DNA from: Desulfuromonadales bacterium
GTDB lineage: Bacteria; Desulfobacterota; Desulfuromonadia; Desulfuromonadales; Syntrophotaleaceae
DNA: 64,000 nucleotides
Assembly (NCBI GenBank): GCA_030154185.1
Contig: JASKKK010000005.1
Coordinates: 1 to 64,000 of the forward strand
Direction: 5' to 3'
Position 1 is the stretch's first letter. Each line of letters starts with the position of its first letter. The notes below the pieces were generated by a model. The model did not search any database and was not told where the DNA came from. It saw only the letters and a list, made by a program, of their open reading frames with translations. The translations under genes and the position numbers were made by a program. Shown here piece by piece: positions 17,898 to 28,881 of this stretch.

Positions 17898-20022
17898 CAG
17901 GGTTGGTCTCATCATCGGTTTTTGCATTGTGTCCTATCTGGGACTGATTTTTTTTCTGCTGGCGAGTATCTTTAAACCGGAAGTGCCTGCAGATGATTTG
18001 ATGGTTCGTTCCATTGTTGAACAATCAGGCACCGCTGCAAAAGGTTTTTCCTTAAAACTCCAAGGGCAAGGGTTTTCTTCCGATATGCAGGCTTATTTAA
18101 GTCTGGACATTGGGAATCGCTTTGCCCTCGTCGGCAACAAACCGAGTTGGGGCATTGCAAAGAGTGTCGAAGCCAGGGGAAGCCTTTGTTTTGTCTGTGA
18201 TACGGTGCGGGGGCTTCAGGTTTTTGATATGCAGAATCCCTCGCGTCCTGAAATTATCGGTTCCCTGGCCGTTGCGGAGCGCGCCTGGGATCTGACCGTG
18301 CTGGAGGATCGCGTTTTTATCGCCGCAGGAGAGGGCGGAATCCATATCGTCTCGATCCAAAATCCGGCCAAACCCGAACTCCTTGCCACTGTCGACACGC
18401 CCGGCAAGGCTCTCGATATATGGGCGGAGGCGGACCGTCTGTATGTGGCGGATGACGCAAAGGGCGTGCATATCGTCGATTGGCGTAACCGGCCACGTAT
18501 CGTATCCTCCGTGCAAACTCCCGGACGGGCAACAGGACTTTGGAAAGATGGTGAGTATCTGTATGTTGCCGATCAGCGGGCCGGATTACAGGTCGTGCAT
18601 TGTCCGTTGCGCAAGCCGCCCCGATTGATCGGTACGGTGGACACTTCCGGAGTTGCCACAAGCGTTACGGTTCTGGATGGCGTCGCTTATGTAGCCGATC
18701 GCCACGGTGGAATCCAGGCCATATCCGTGGAAAACCCCGCCCGACCGGAAATATTGAGCACGACGGCCACATTGGGGCAGGCGCGCAGCTTGAAATGGTT
18801 TGGCGATTTCCTTTGGGCGGCGGCCGATTATGGGGGCGTACAGGTTTTTCAGCGGGGGGAGGGGTGCCGCCTGCATCTGCTTGGCATAATCGACACCCCC
18901 GGAGTGGCATGGGATGTGGCAGGTGTGGACCGACACGTCGTAGTCGCCGACGGCAAGCGCGGGTTGCAAGTTGTCGACATGAAACATGTTCCCCGGCTAA
19001 CGGTGCCCAAGGCTCTCGATATCTGCGGGGTGGCTCAGGGGCTTGCCGCCGAAGGTGGACAAATTTTTGTAGCAGGCGGTTCGCAGGGACTGCAGATTCT
19101 ATCCAACGAGCGCGATCGACTCCGTCTCCTGGAAACCGTCGATACACCCGGCAAGGCGATCGATGTGGGAATTTGCTGCGGCCGTGCGTTCGTTGCGGAT
19201 GACTCCGGCGGGGTGCATGCGATTGCGCTGGATGGCAGCCACAGCGAAATCGTCGATTCGGTTTTTCTGCCGGGAAAACTTAAAAGGATCGTCTGTTCCC
19301 GGGAGATCCTTTTCGCGGCCGATTTGAAAGGTACCCTGCATCTCATTAATGCCAAGCCGGGCGAGAAAATGCATCCGATCGCTTCTCTTTCCGTCCCGAC
19401 TCCCCTGCTGGATGTTGCGGTTGTGAACGGGTACGCATACCTTGCGTGTGGCTCGGCTGGCACCTTTATCGCCGATGTTCGCCGGCCTGATAAAGCGCGG
19501 CTGGTGGGAAAAGTCGGGCTGCCGGACTATATTCTCCCTTTTGCCTGCGCGACCACTTTGTCTGTGACCGAAAGGCAGCTTTATGTCGCAAACGGTCGAG
19601 CCGGAATCCAGGTTTACGACCTGAGCCGCGGAGACAAACCCCAAACCGTCGGTTCACTCAGCACCCTCGGTTATGCCGTTTCCCTGGCGGTCTCCGGCGA
19701 GCATGTTTACGTGGATGACCTTCGCAGCGGCTTGCAGGTAGTCGATTGTCGCAGGCCGAACAGTTTGCAGATTCTGGGAAATCTGGGTGCAAACATCAAG
19801 GCGAAAGGAATGATCGTCGTAGGTGATGAGCTGTTCGTAACATCGAGTATGGGAGGCGTTCTGGCTCTGCCGCTGCCTTTGCAGGCATCGCACATCAAAA
19901 GGGACGGCCCGCGGTATCTCGAAGTTCGATTCCCCCCGTTACCCAGAGCCGGATCGTACAGCCTTTCGCTCTCCGACGGAAAGAAGAATCTGGTTCTTCC
20001 GCATGCAATCGTTTCACCGTAG
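17881..20022 (+). CDS. LVIVD-type tandem beta-propeller protein, membrane-anchored
   Basis: A 713-residue protein. An N-terminal hydrophobic segment (residues 9-30, [20 protein letters not shown]) should anchor or export it. About fourteen repeats of roughly 43 residues follow, each shaped like LYVADxxxGLQVVD and then a proline-containing turn ending ILG or LLA. Repeats run from about residue 90 to 660, matching the LVIVD family; fourteen blades would make two seven-bladed propellers. A short Ig-like tail ([20 protein letters not shown]) ends the chain. It overlaps the hybrid kinase gene by 17 bases and so is translationally coupled. Binding a ligand or envelope component for that kinase is inference. 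Confidence 0.85.
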   Translation: MRPKINRVGLIIGFCIVSYLGLIFFLLASIFKPEVPADDLMVRSIVEQSGTAAKGFSLKLQGQGFSSDMQAYLSLDIGNRFALVGNKPSWGIAKSVEARGSLCFVCDTVRGLQVFDMQNPSRPEIIGSLAVAERAWDLTVLEDRVFIAAGEGGIHIVSIQNPAKPELLATVDTPGKALDIWAEADRLYVADDAKGVHIVDWRNRPRIVSSVQTPGRATGLWKDGEYLYVADQRAGLQVVHCPLRKPPRLIGTVDTSGVATSVTVLDGVAYVADRHGGIQAISVENPARPEILSTTATLGQARSLKWFGDFLWAAADYGGVQVFQRGEGCRLHLLGIIDTPGVAWDVAGVDRHVVVADGKRGLQVVDMKHVPRLTVPKALDICGVAQGLAAEGGQIFVAGGSQGLQILSNERDRLRLLETVDTPGKAIDVGICCGRAFVADDSGGVHAIALDGSHSEIVDSVFLPGKLKRIVCSREILFAADLKGTLHLINAKPGEKMHPIASLSVPTPLLDVAVVNGYAYLACGSAGTFIADVRRPDKARLVGKVGLPDYILPFACATTLSVTERQLYVANGRAGIQVYDLSRGDKPQTVGSLSTLGYAVSLAVSGEHVYVDDLRSGLQVVDCRRPNSLQILGNLGANIKAKGMIVVGDELFVTSSMGGVLALPLPLQASHIKRDGPRYLEVRFPPLPRAGSYSLSLSDGKKNLVLPHAIVSP

Positions 20023-20035
20023 CGCAGCCATGCCG

Positions 20036-22498
20036 TTAAAAGTAATATTTGGCACCGAGCCAGACCTGTCTTCCCAGTTCATAACTGTCTTCGCCTGTCG
20101 CAACTTTTTTGTTCAGAAGATTGAGTATCTCCAGATTCAGCACCAGTTGCTGGCCGCGCCATGAAAAGGTGCGCCAGTCGATGGTGCAGTCGATCGTTAT
20201 CGCACCTCCCCGTTTGACTTTTTCGTAGATGGGGATGCCGAGCTCCTCGTGTTTCCGATGGGTGTCTTCCAGGGCTTGATAGCCGCTGCGATATTTCAAC
20301 AGGCTGCTGAAGGTGATGCCGTAAGGGAACTGGCCGATGTACAGCAGGCTGACAAGCCATGGACGATTGAAATCCTTGCGTGGCAACTGGCTTTTGGAAA
20401 GGATTTGACCGTCATACCAGACGTCTTCGTCGAGATCCTCTTGTTCCCAGAGCTCGTCATACGATTCGTTGCTCGAGGTGGTTTCCTGATAGGTTCCGGA
20501 AAGGCTGAGATAGTGGTTGCGCCATTGCCCCTCCCAGCTCAGGCGGTAGCTTTCGTGGCGACTGCGGCCGTTGTTGTCAAGACTGTAGTACCAGAAGCCG
20601 TCGGGTTGCCTGTCGCTGAAGGCCATGCCGAACGCGTCCTTGCCTTGGCGTTGCACGTATTTGAACACTGCCTTGCCGCCGAAAATATGTTGTTCAAGGC
20701 CGATCACATATTCATCGGCATAGGGTGTCTTGAGAGAGGCAAAACTGGTGGCGGTCGTATTGTTTTTCCAAAAGGTCCACGATCCTTCGCTCGGGCGTTG
20801 CTCCCAGTAACTTGACGGAGTGTCATCCCGCAGTTTGTAGGTCAGGAGGGTGGAGGCATAGTAGCGATTGATGCCTCCGACGAGAACCGTCCGACCGTTG
20901 CCGAAAACGTCGAAAGCGGCGGCGAGACGGGGAGCCAGATTGAAGTTCCGCATGAAATCGTCGTACGATAAACGCAGACCGGGACGCACTTCCAGGCGGC
21001 GGTAGTGAAGGATGTCTTCGATATAAAAGGCTAATTGTCGCAGAGTTGCCTGTGCCTGGTGTTTTTTAAAGACTTTGCGTTTTGCGGAGCCGTCCAGGTA
21101 GTAGTAATACAAATAGCTGGTTTCATCGCGTCGGGAGGTGCCCCGAATATGCTGTAAATCGAAGCCGGTGTTTATCTCATGGGAAACCGTACCGGTCAAA
21201 AAGCGATGGAACTCCAGATCGGTTTTGAATTGGAAGGTCTGCTGTTTCTTTTCGAGGTCTCCGACAAAGCCTTCCTGTTTCCAGCTGCCGTCCGTTTTTT
21301 GCGTAAGGATCAAGTCGGGCGGGCCTTCGCGGGAATTTTTACCTTCAGTGTAACCTGCCTGCAGGCGCAGATCGGCAAAGGGCAGGGCGGTTCGATATTC
21401 GGCATTTGCCATATAAGCGCCGCCGAAGATTGTGAAATCACTGTCCAGATAATCTTTTTTGAAATACCTCCCTTCGTAGGGGCTGTAGACCCAACTCAAG
21501 CTCAGTTCGGACGAAAGCGTCGGTTCGCTTGCCAGTTTGATCAGGAAGGTTTCGTTGCGGCGGTGCTGGTTCCGGGTTTTGTCGAGATGTCGCAGTGGGA
21601 TGGTGGCGAGCTGCAGTCGATACGCTGCCAGCAAACGCAGGTGGCTGGTGACAGGAAGGTGAATGTCGAAGCCGGCATGATGCTTTTTAAATTTCGGCTG
21701 CAGCTTATGGTCTTCGGAATTCTCGAATGCGGTTTTTTCTGAAGGTGCTATATGAAATTCTGTCCAGGCATCGCGCGTGGTGCGATAGAAAAGACTGCCG
21801 CCGAATTCATAGCCGGGTTCAATGGTTGCAGCCTGGACCACGCCTCCCTTGAAATCGCCAAAACTGGCGGGAACGTTGCTGTCGTGCAGGGTGATTCGAT
21901 CGACCAGGGAGGCGTCCAGGAATATTTGCTGGGCATGGCCCGGTACATTGTCGTGGCTGAGCGGGTTGTCGGCATCGGGGTCCAGCAGGCTGTTGTTGCC
22001 CAAACCGTCGATCATGAAGTTGTTTTCGAAGCTTTTGCCCCCGGCGATGGATACGGCGGAGGGAACGATTTCGCCTCCCCGGGTCGACAGGTTTGCAGTT
22101 TCGCTGTATTGGATATCGGGTAAAAAGGACAGGATCTCGTTGATATTGCCGTTGCGGCAGGGAAATCTGTCGATGATGGTCTTGTCGACGGTTTTCGATG
22201 CGTCGGTCAAAGGGTCCTGCCGCCCGTGCACCACGATGGCCGGCAACGTCGCCGTCTCGGGAGATTCGGTAGCTTTTGCGGGGGCAGACGGTTCCGCTGC
22301 TGAGGCATTGCTGAAGAAAGGTCCACCTGTTAAATCAATCGCAAACAGAAAGAAGATGGTCATTGCAAGCAGTCCGATACCGATTTGCCGGAAAAAGCTT
22401 GTGCCGGATGCGGTGTCGCCTGTTCGTCGCGATGCGGTCATGCGGAGTGCTTTGGAAAACGCGGACAGGGAAAGACATGTAAAAAAAAATATCTTCAT
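20036..22498 (-). CDS. TonB-dependent outer-membrane receptor
   Basis: An outer-membrane gated barrel of about 820 residues. The signal region ends at NASAA before EPSAPA. A TonB-box-like stretch (LPAIVVHGRQD) is followed by a plug domain (NINEILSFLPDIQYSET, NNFMIDGLGNN, the DASLVDRITLHDSNVPASFG region) and many alternating barrel strands, ending with an aromatic C-terminal strand (GRQVWLGAKYYF). The substrate cannot be told; Fe chelates, cobamides or sugars are all possible. The start is uncertain: ATG 22498 is chosen, with alternatives at 22441 and 22570. No exbB, exbD or tonB is nearby. It converges on the propeller gene with only 13 bases between stops. Confidence 0.93.
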   Translation of the reverse strand: MKIFFFTCLSLSAFSKALRMTASRRTGDTASGTSFFRQIGIGLLAMTIFFLFAIDLTGGPFFSNASAAEPSAPAKATESPETATLPAIVVHGRQDPLTDASKTVDKTIIDRFPCRNGNINEILSFLPDIQYSETANLSTRGGEIVPSAVSIAGGKSFENNFMIDGLGNNSLLDPDADNPLSHDNVPGHAQQIFLDASLVDRITLHDSNVPASFGDFKGGVVQAATIEPGYEFGGSLFYRTTRDAWTEFHIAPSEKTAFENSEDHKLQPKFKKHHAGFDIHLPVTSHLRLLAAYRLQLATIPLRHLDKTRNQHRRNETFLIKLASEPTLSSELSLSWVYSPYEGRYFKKDYLDSDFTIFGGAYMANAEYRTALPFADLRLQAGYTEGKNSREGPPDLILTQKTDGSWKQEGFVGDLEKKQQTFQFKTDLEFHRFLTGTVSHEINTGFDLQHIRGTSRRDETSYLYYYYLDGSAKRKVFKKHQAQATLRQLAFYIEDILHYRRLEVRPGLRLSYDDFMRNFNLAPRLAAAFDVFGNGRTVLVGGINRYYASTLLTYKLRDDTPSSYWEQRPSEGSWTFWKNNTTATSFASLKTPYADEYVIGLEQHIFGGKAVFKYVQRQGKDAFGMAFSDRQPDGFWYYSLDNNGRSRHESYRLSWEGQWRNHYLSLSGTYQETTSSNESYDELWEQEDLDEDVWYDGQILSKSQLPRKDFNRPWLVSLLYIGQFPYGITFSSLLKYRSGYQALEDTHRKHEELGIPIYEKVKRGGAITIDCTIDWRTFSWRGQQLVLNLEILNLLNKKVATGEDSYELGRQVWLGAKYYF

Positions 22499-22574
22499 GG
22501 TAAGTCGTTCTGAAGAAACATTCCATTGAAAGTAATATGTTCGCTGGTCTGCATCTTTTATCACAACCACTACC

Positions 22575-22676
22575 GCTATTGACAGAAAAATGCATGCAAA
22601 AACATATAGTTATTAACTGTTAATTAGCACATGTTGCATGCTGGGCCGAAACCCTCTGCAGAGGGTTTCGGTTTTT
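22575..22676 (+). promoter_or_regulatory. Nested dyads and palindromic terminator upstream of the TonB receptor
   Basis: This non-coding stretch holds three symmetric elements. Outer arms GCATGCAA (22592-22599) and TTGCATGC (22635-22642) flank ATTAAC-T-GTTAAT (22612-22624). A 26-base perfect palindrome (22647-22672) is followed by TTTTT. On the plus strand a TTGACA (22579-22584) and an A/T-rich box CATATAG fit a weak promoter, so a short RNA of about 65 bases ending at the terminator is conceivable. On the minus strand the dyads sit upstream of the receptor gene like an operator. The remaining gap to kdsB holds only its promoter and leader. Confidence 0.5.
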
Positions 22677-22700
22677 CTGCAACAAGTCCATGCACCGTTC

Positions 22701-22729
22701 TTGACAAGCTTTGAACCTTTTCTTACTCT
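22701..22729 (+). promoter_or_regulatory. Candidate promoter for kdsB and the Kdo cluster
   Basis: TTGACA (22701-22706), a 17-base spacer and TACTCT (22724-22729). It would give a leader of about 185 bases before kdsB in which I recognise no known riboswitch. Confidence 0.5.
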
Positions 22730-22919
22730 ACCAGCGATTTTTGCCTGACAGGTTGTTCGAAATCAGCCTGTGGACCCGTGGATGTGCGATCCGAAGCCTT
22801 TTGGCCTGGCAAACTCGCGATTTTATAGGCAAGACGGATTTATTGTCCTTGTCCCTTCGCGTCGAAAAGGCCAGGGAAGGGTTTTTTGCGCATTCTGCCA
22901 GAAAGGAAGACTTTCAGAC

Positions 22920-23675
22920 ATGTCGATTACCGCAGTCATACCAGCTCGTTATGCTTCCTCGCGTTTTCCGGGAAAGCCGCTTGCCCCTATTCTGGGAAAA
23001 ACGATGATTCAGCGGGTATATGAGCAAACTGCGCAGGCAGTCGGTGTCGACAGGGTGGTGGTTGCTACCGACGATATCCGGATTGCCGAGGAAGTGTCCG
23101 GTTTCGGCGGCGAAGTGCAGATGACCCGGGCGGATCATGCTACCGGAACCGATCGACTTGCCGAAGTGACGGCCAGACTCGATACCGATTTGGTAATCAA
23201 TGTCCAGGGGGATGAGCCCCTGATAGACCCTCGTATGATAGAAGCGGCTGTCGCGCCTCTGGCAGCCGATGCTCGGATTCCCATGGGCACGCTGAAAACC
23301 CCCTTGCTGAGCTGGGATGAATACCGTGATCCCAATGTCGTCAAGGTCGTGACCGACGGTCGCGGTTTGGCTCTCTACTTTTCCCGCGCTCCGATACCTT
23401 ACCCCCGGGACCTGGCGGTGGAGACTGCGGAGGTGCAACCGTCTTCTCTCGGCTTGTTCCGCCATGTGGGTCTGTACGTCTATAGAAAGGACTTTCTGCT
23501 CAAGTTTGCCGCACTGCCGGCTTCTCCCCTGGAAAAACTTGAAAAACTCGAACAACTGCGGGCTCTGGAAAACGGATATGCCATACGCGTTGTTGAAACG
23601 GACTTGGTCAGTCTCGGGGTTGATACCCCTGATGACCTGATGAGGGTGGAAGCTTATCTGCGGGAGCATGGATAG
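22920..23675 (+). CDS. kdsB: 3-deoxy-manno-octulosonate cytidylyltransferase (CMP-Kdo synthetase)
   Basis: Activates Kdo with CTP to CMP-Kdo for lipid A core synthesis in the cytoplasm. The 251-residue length is normal. Motifs are the nucleotide-binding IPARYASSRFPGKPL at the N-terminus, VVVATDD, and VQGDEPLI. I chose ATG 22920, with AGGAAG upstream; earlier in-frame starts only add non-conserved residues. CTP comes from pyrG just downstream. Confidence 0.96.
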   Translation: MSITAVIPARYASSRFPGKPLAPILGKTMIQRVYEQTAQAVGVDRVVVATDDIRIAEEVSGFGGEVQMTRADHATGTDRLAEVTARLDTDLVINVQGDEPLIDPRMIEAAVAPLAADARIPMGTLKTPLLSWDEYRDPNVVKVVTDGRGLALYFSRAPIPYPRDLAVETAEVQPSSLGLFRHVGLYVYRKDFLLKFAALPASPLEKLEKLEQLRALENGYAIRVVETDLVSLGVDTPDDLMRVEAYLREHG

Positions 23676-23700
23676 ATTGCGGGCCGGGGATTTTTGATGC

Positions 23701-23729
23701 TTTAAATCTCGGTACATTCCGTGTAGAAT
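23701..23729 (+). promoter_or_regulatory. Candidate internal promoter for pyrG
   Basis: TTTAAA (23701-23706), a 17-base spacer and TAGAAT (23724-23729) in the 119-base kdsB-pyrG gap. The -35 element is weak. Confidence 0.35.
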
Positions 23730-23746
23730 CAATTTTTTCGTTTTGA

Positions 23747-25399
<1,653 letters not shown>

Positions 25400-25400
25400 G

Positions 25401-26234
25401 ATGCCTGCTGCATTGAAGGTGGCCGATGTTGTTTTCGGTGGCGAACAGCCCCTGGTTCTGATCGCCGGGCCATGCGTCATGGAGGACGAGACGCAGACCC
25501 TGACCATTGCTCGGCAACTGGCGGAACTGCAACGGGAACTCGGGGTCGGCGTGGTCTTCAAGGCCTCCTTTGACAAGGCCAACCGGACCTCGCTATCGGC
25601 CTATCGCGGCCCCGGTCTGCAGGAAGGTCTGCGGATACTGGACAAGGTCAGGCAGGAGACCGGTCTGCCATTGCTGTCCGACGTTCACGATGTCGGACAG
25701 GTGGATGCCGCCGCCGGGGTGCTCGACATTCTTCAAATTCCGGCCTTTCTGTGCCGTCAGACCGATCTTCTGCTGGCTGCCGGACGCAGTGGCAAGATCG
25801 TCAACATTAAAAAAGGGCAATTTCTGGCACCCTGGGATATGGCCAACGCCGTGACCAAGGTCGCCTCGACAGGTAACGAGCGGATTCTTTTGACCGAGCG
25901 CGGGACTTCCTTCGGTTACAACAATCTGGTCGTGGACATGCGTTCGCTTGCCATCATGCGCGAGACGGGATGTCCGGTTGTTTTCGACGCCACCCATGCC
26001 GTACAGTTGCCGGGAGGCGCCGGGACCTCCTCCGGCGGTCAAAGGCAATACGTTGCAGCCTTGTCGCGTGCGGCGGTTGCCGTGGGGGTGGACGGTCTGT
26101 TCTGGGAAGTCCATCCGGATCCCGATCATGCGTTGTGCGACGGCGCTAACTCCTTGCCGCTGGCCGAGGTGAAGGCAATCCTAAAAGAAATGTTGGCAAT
26201 CGACGCTGTTATCAAAGGAAACACACAATCGTGA
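25401..26234 (+). CDS. kdsA: 2-dehydro-3-deoxyphosphooctonate aldolase (Kdo-8-phosphate synthase)
   Basis: Condenses arabinose-5-phosphate with phosphoenolpyruvate to Kdo-8-phosphate. The 277-residue TIM-barrel enzyme shows VLIAGPCVMEDE, VVFKASFDKANRTS and the QLPGGAGTSSGG loop. ATG 25401 starts one base after the pyrG stop, with GGAG about nine bases upstream; ATGs at 25386 and 25392 are also in frame but would overlap pyrG. Its end overlaps the kdsD GTG start. Confidence 0.96.
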   Translation: MPAALKVADVVFGGEQPLVLIAGPCVMEDETQTLTIARQLAELQRELGVGVVFKASFDKANRTSLSAYRGPGLQEGLRILDKVRQETGLPLLSDVHDVGQVDAAAGVLDILQIPAFLCRQTDLLLAAGRSGKIVNIKKGQFLAPWDMANAVTKVASTGNERILLTERGTSFGYNNLVVDMRSLAIMRETGCPVVFDATHAVQLPGGAGTSSGGQRQYVAALSRAAVAVGVDGLFWEVHPDPDHALCDGANSLPLAEVKAILKEMLAIDAVIKGNTQS

Positions 26235-27202
26235 GCGATATGCTAAATACCGCCAAAAGGGTTTTCCGTGTGGAAGCCGAGGCTATTGTTGCGCTGTCGC
26301 AGCGACTCGATGAGCGTTTTGTCGCTGCTGTCGAAATGATTCTGTCCTGCAAAGGGAGGGTGGTCATCACCGGCATGGGCAAGTCGGGGCTGATTTGTCA
26401 GAAAGTTGCCGCCACCATGGCCTCCACGGGGACGCCGGCTTTCTTTCTGCATCCGGCCGAGGGAATTCATGGTGATCTCGGTATGCTTATGAAGGGAGAT
26501 GTCGTGATCGCCGTCTCCAATTCAGGAAATACCGAGGAAATCGTACGCATCCTTCCGGTCATAAAGCGCATGGGGCTGCCTCTTATCGCCATGACGGGAC
26601 AATCTGAAAGTGGTCTGGCCCGTGCAGCCGATGTGTTTCTCGATATCGGAGTGCGGGAAGAGGCATGTCCTCTCGGTCTGGCGCCGACCGCCAGCACTAC
26701 CGCTACCCTGGCCATGGGAGATGCGCTGGCTGTGACTCTTCTGGAACGGCGCGGTTTCCGGGAGGAGGATTTCGCTCTCTATCATCCTGGTGGCGCTTTG
26801 GGAAAAAAACTGCTGCTCAAGGTGGAAGATATCATGCATGCCGGCAGCGATATCCCTTTGGCGACGACGACAACCCTTTTGCGGGATGCGTTGTTTGAGA
26901 TTACCAGCAAGAAACTTGGTATAACCGGGGTTCTCAACGATACCGGCGAGCTTGTCGGAGTGTTTACGGATGGCGATTTGCGACGTACCATGGCCAGGGG
27001 ATATGATGTGTTGAACCTGCCTCTCAGTGATGTTATGAGTCGTAATCCCAAACGGATACTTCGTTCCAACCTGGCAGCCAAGGCGGTGCAGAAGATGGAA
27101 GAATTCTCCATAACTTCTTTATTCGTTTTCGATAGCGAGGACAGTACGGCACCGGTGGGCATTATTCATCTTCACGATCTTTTGAAGGCGGGGGTTGTCT
27201 GA
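26231..27202 (+). CDS. kdsD: D-arabinose-5-phosphate isomerase
   Basis: Interconverts ribulose-5-phosphate and arabinose-5-phosphate, the first committed Kdo step. The 323 residues comprise a SIS domain (VVITGMGKSGLICQKVAATM, VIAVSNSGNTEEI) and two C-terminal CBS domains (residues about 200-320), the standard KdsD/GutQ layout. It begins with GTG at 26231, overlapping the kdsA stop, with AAGGAA upstream. It ends by overlapping kdsC (TGATG). Confidence 0.95.
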   Translation: MSDMLNTAKRVFRVEAEAIVALSQRLDERFVAAVEMILSCKGRVVITGMGKSGLICQKVAATMASTGTPAFFLHPAEGIHGDLGMLMKGDVVIAVSNSGNTEEIVRILPVIKRMGLPLIAMTGQSESGLARAADVFLDIGVREEACPLGLAPTASTTATLAMGDALAVTLLERRGFREEDFALYHPGGALGKKLLLKVEDIMHAGSDIPLATTTTLLRDALFEITSKKLGITGVLNDTGELVGVFTDGDLRRTMARGYDVLNLPLSDVMSRNPKRILRSNLAAKAVQKMEEFSITSLFVFDSEDSTAPVGIIHLHDLLKAGVV

Positions 27203-27726
27203 TGGATAACAGCCTGGCGAAAATCCGTTTGCTGCTGCTTGACGTTGACGGCATACTGACCGATGGCCGAATCCATTACGATACGGCAGGCGGTGAAATG
27301 AAAAGCTTCGATGTCAAAGACGGCCATGGTCTCAAGCTCTTGCAACGGGCCGGTTTCCGGGTCGGTATCATCACCGGGCGCAGCTCCAATATCGTGCAAA
27401 GACGGGCCGAGGAACTCGGTATCGAGATTCTTTACCAGGGAGCGAAGAAAAAGCTCGTGCCTTACGAGGAGATTCTTCGTGAAACCGGACTCAGAGACGA
27501 GCAGGTCGCGTATATGGGTGATGATCTGGTCGATCTTCCCATATTGCAGCGCGTCGGGTTTTCCGCCACCGTGGCCGATGCGGTAGCCGAAGTCAGGGAG
27601 AGGGTCGATTTCGTCGCATCCAGGCCGGGAGGACGCGGTGCTGTCCGGGAGGTGTGCGAGATGTTGCTGAAGCGTACCGGTGGCTGGGAGGCCGTCACCG
27701 AACGCTACTTCGGCAGGGCAGTGTAG
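27202..27726 (+). CDS. kdsC: 3-deoxy-D-manno-octulosonate-8-phosphate phosphatase
   Basis: A HAD-superfamily phosphatase that releases Kdo from Kdo-8-phosphate. The 174-residue tetramer-forming type has no cap domain. Motif I is LLLLDVDGILTDGR with the nucleophile Asp and acid/base Asp; GIITGRSS gives motif II; YMGDDLVDLPIL gives motif IV. The start overlaps the kdsD stop. The only Kdo gene it lacks nearby is the transferase waaA. Confidence 0.96.
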   Translation: MDNSLAKIRLLLLDVDGILTDGRIHYDTAGGEMKSFDVKDGHGLKLLQRAGFRVGIITGRSSNIVQRRAEELGIEILYQGAKKKLVPYEEILRETGLRDEQVAYMGDDLVDLPILQRVGFSATVADAVAEVRERVDFVASRPGGRGAVREVCEMLLKRTGGWEAVTERYFGRAV

Positions 27727-27766
27727 CCGTGAATCAAAACTCGTGCCAAATGCCTTCTGTTCCTCC

Positions 27767-27795
27767 TTTACAGCCCATAGCGATAATGCTATACT
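27767..27795 (+). promoter_or_regulatory. Promoter immediately upstream of lptC
   Basis: TTTACA (27767-27772), an exact 17-base spacer and TATACT (27790-27795). Predicted start of transcription is near 27802, only a few bases before the lptC ATG at 27806. Confidence 0.6.
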
Positions 27796-27805
27796 GGCGA
27801 CACCT

Positions 27806-28378
27806 ATGATGCAAAGGGTAACTATCCGAAATTTCTTGCTTATTGCTATTCTGACGGTAGCATTCGGTCTTGGGCTGAGGATGTGTACTCACCGTCGGGA
27901 GCCTGTTTCAGAACCTCCTGCTGCTTCTCTCCCCGCGGATACCGATCTCTCCTTGCAGGATATCCAATATACCGAAACCAGCGGTGGTGTGCGCCGCTGG
28001 AGTTTGTCCGCAAAGACCGCGGCTTATGATGCCGAACAAGGCGAGAGTTCGGTCCGGGACATGCGTCTGGTGTTTTTCGATAAAGAGGGCCGGGAGCAGG
28101 CCGTCCTTACTGCCGAGCAGGGATCCTGGTTTTCCGAGAAGGGCGTGATAGAAGCCCGGAACCGGGTCGTTGTTAAAACCACCCAAGGGTATACCTTGCG
28201 AACCGAGCTTCTGGATTATCACTCCGAAACGCATGAGATCACAACCGATCGGACCGTACATGTCGACGCAGGAGGCATGAAACTGTCCGCACGCGGTATG
28301 CGCTATGGCATCGACGATCGTGCCTTGAACCTGACTTCACAGGTCAAGGCAGTCTTTGCCGGCGGGATAGGAAATTAA
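27806..28378 (+). CDS. lptC: LPS export ABC transporter periplasmic protein LptC
   Basis: A bitopic inner-membrane protein of 190 residues that passes LPS from LptBFG to LptA. A single N-terminal transmembrane helix (FLLIAILTVAFGLGLRM) is followed by a periplasmic beta-jellyroll (LSLQDIQYTETSGGVRRWSL, VLTAEQGSW, the NRVVVKTTQGYTLRTELLDY region). Start: ATG 27806, immediately followed by a second ATG. No Shine-Dalgarno is visible and a strong promoter ends about ten bases before, so the mRNA may be almost leaderless. lptA follows after two bases. Confidence 0.92.
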   Translation: MMQRVTIRNFLLIAILTVAFGLGLRMCTHRREPVSEPPAASLPADTDLSLQDIQYTETSGGVRRWSLSAKTAAYDAEQGESSVRDMRLVFFDKEGREQAVLTAEQGSWFSEKGVIEARNRVVVKTTQGYTLRTELLDYHSETHEITTDRTVHVDAGGMKLSARGMRYGIDDRALNLTSQVKAVFAGGIGN

Positions 28379-28380
28379 CG

Positions 28381-28881
28381 ATGGCCAGGATATACAGCAT
28401 TTTCCTGTTTTTTCTGCTGAATGTGCTATTGACCGGGGCCGCCTGGTCTCAGACAACAGTCTCAGGCGTCGGATCGGCTCCTCTGGAAATTACCTCCCAA
28501 AGGCTTGAGGCGGATGGAGCCTTGCGTGAAGTCGTGTTTTCAGGCAAAGTCGTTGCCGTGCAGGACGGTATGATCATAAGATCGAATAAACTTATCGTTC
28601 GTTATCTTGCAAGCAGGGAGGAAATATCCTCTGTGGAGGCTGTCGGTGAGGTCCGAATCGAAAAGTCCGGACGTATTGCCACTGCCGGGCGCGGGTTGTA
28701 CGAGGTGGCAGAAGGTACGGTGGTCCTGACCGAAATGCCTCGGGTCCAACAGGGCGAAAATTCCATCGAGGGAGATGAAATCGTATTTTTCCTCGAGGAG
28801 GATCGGAGTATAGTGAAAAGTCGATCCGGTTCGCGAGTCAGGGCGGTTCTGACGCCCAAGGAGAAAACCGTTGGGCCGTAA
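28381..28881 (+). CDS. lptA: LPS transport periplasmic protein LptA
   Basis: A 166-residue periplasmic bridge protein. The signal peptide ([20 protein letters not shown]) is followed by an OstA-like beta-jellyroll ([56 protein letters not shown]). Multiple LptA copies form the LPS path from LptC to the outer-membrane LptD. Its 3' end overlaps lptB by 11 bases. Confidence 0.95.
   Translation: MARIYSIFLFFLLNVLLTGAAWSQTTVSGVGSAPLEITSQRLEADGALREVVFSGKVVAVQDGMIIRSNKLIVRYLASREEISSVEAVGEVRIEKSGRIATAGRGLYEVAEGTVVLTEMPRVQQGENSIEGDEIVFFLEEDRSIVKSRSGSRVRAVLTPKEKTVGP

Noticed and set aside
20249-22529. Several 120-235 codon plus-strand frames opposite the TonB receptor
   Set aside because: They are antisense shadows of the receptor gene, with no ribosome sites and no recognisable domains.
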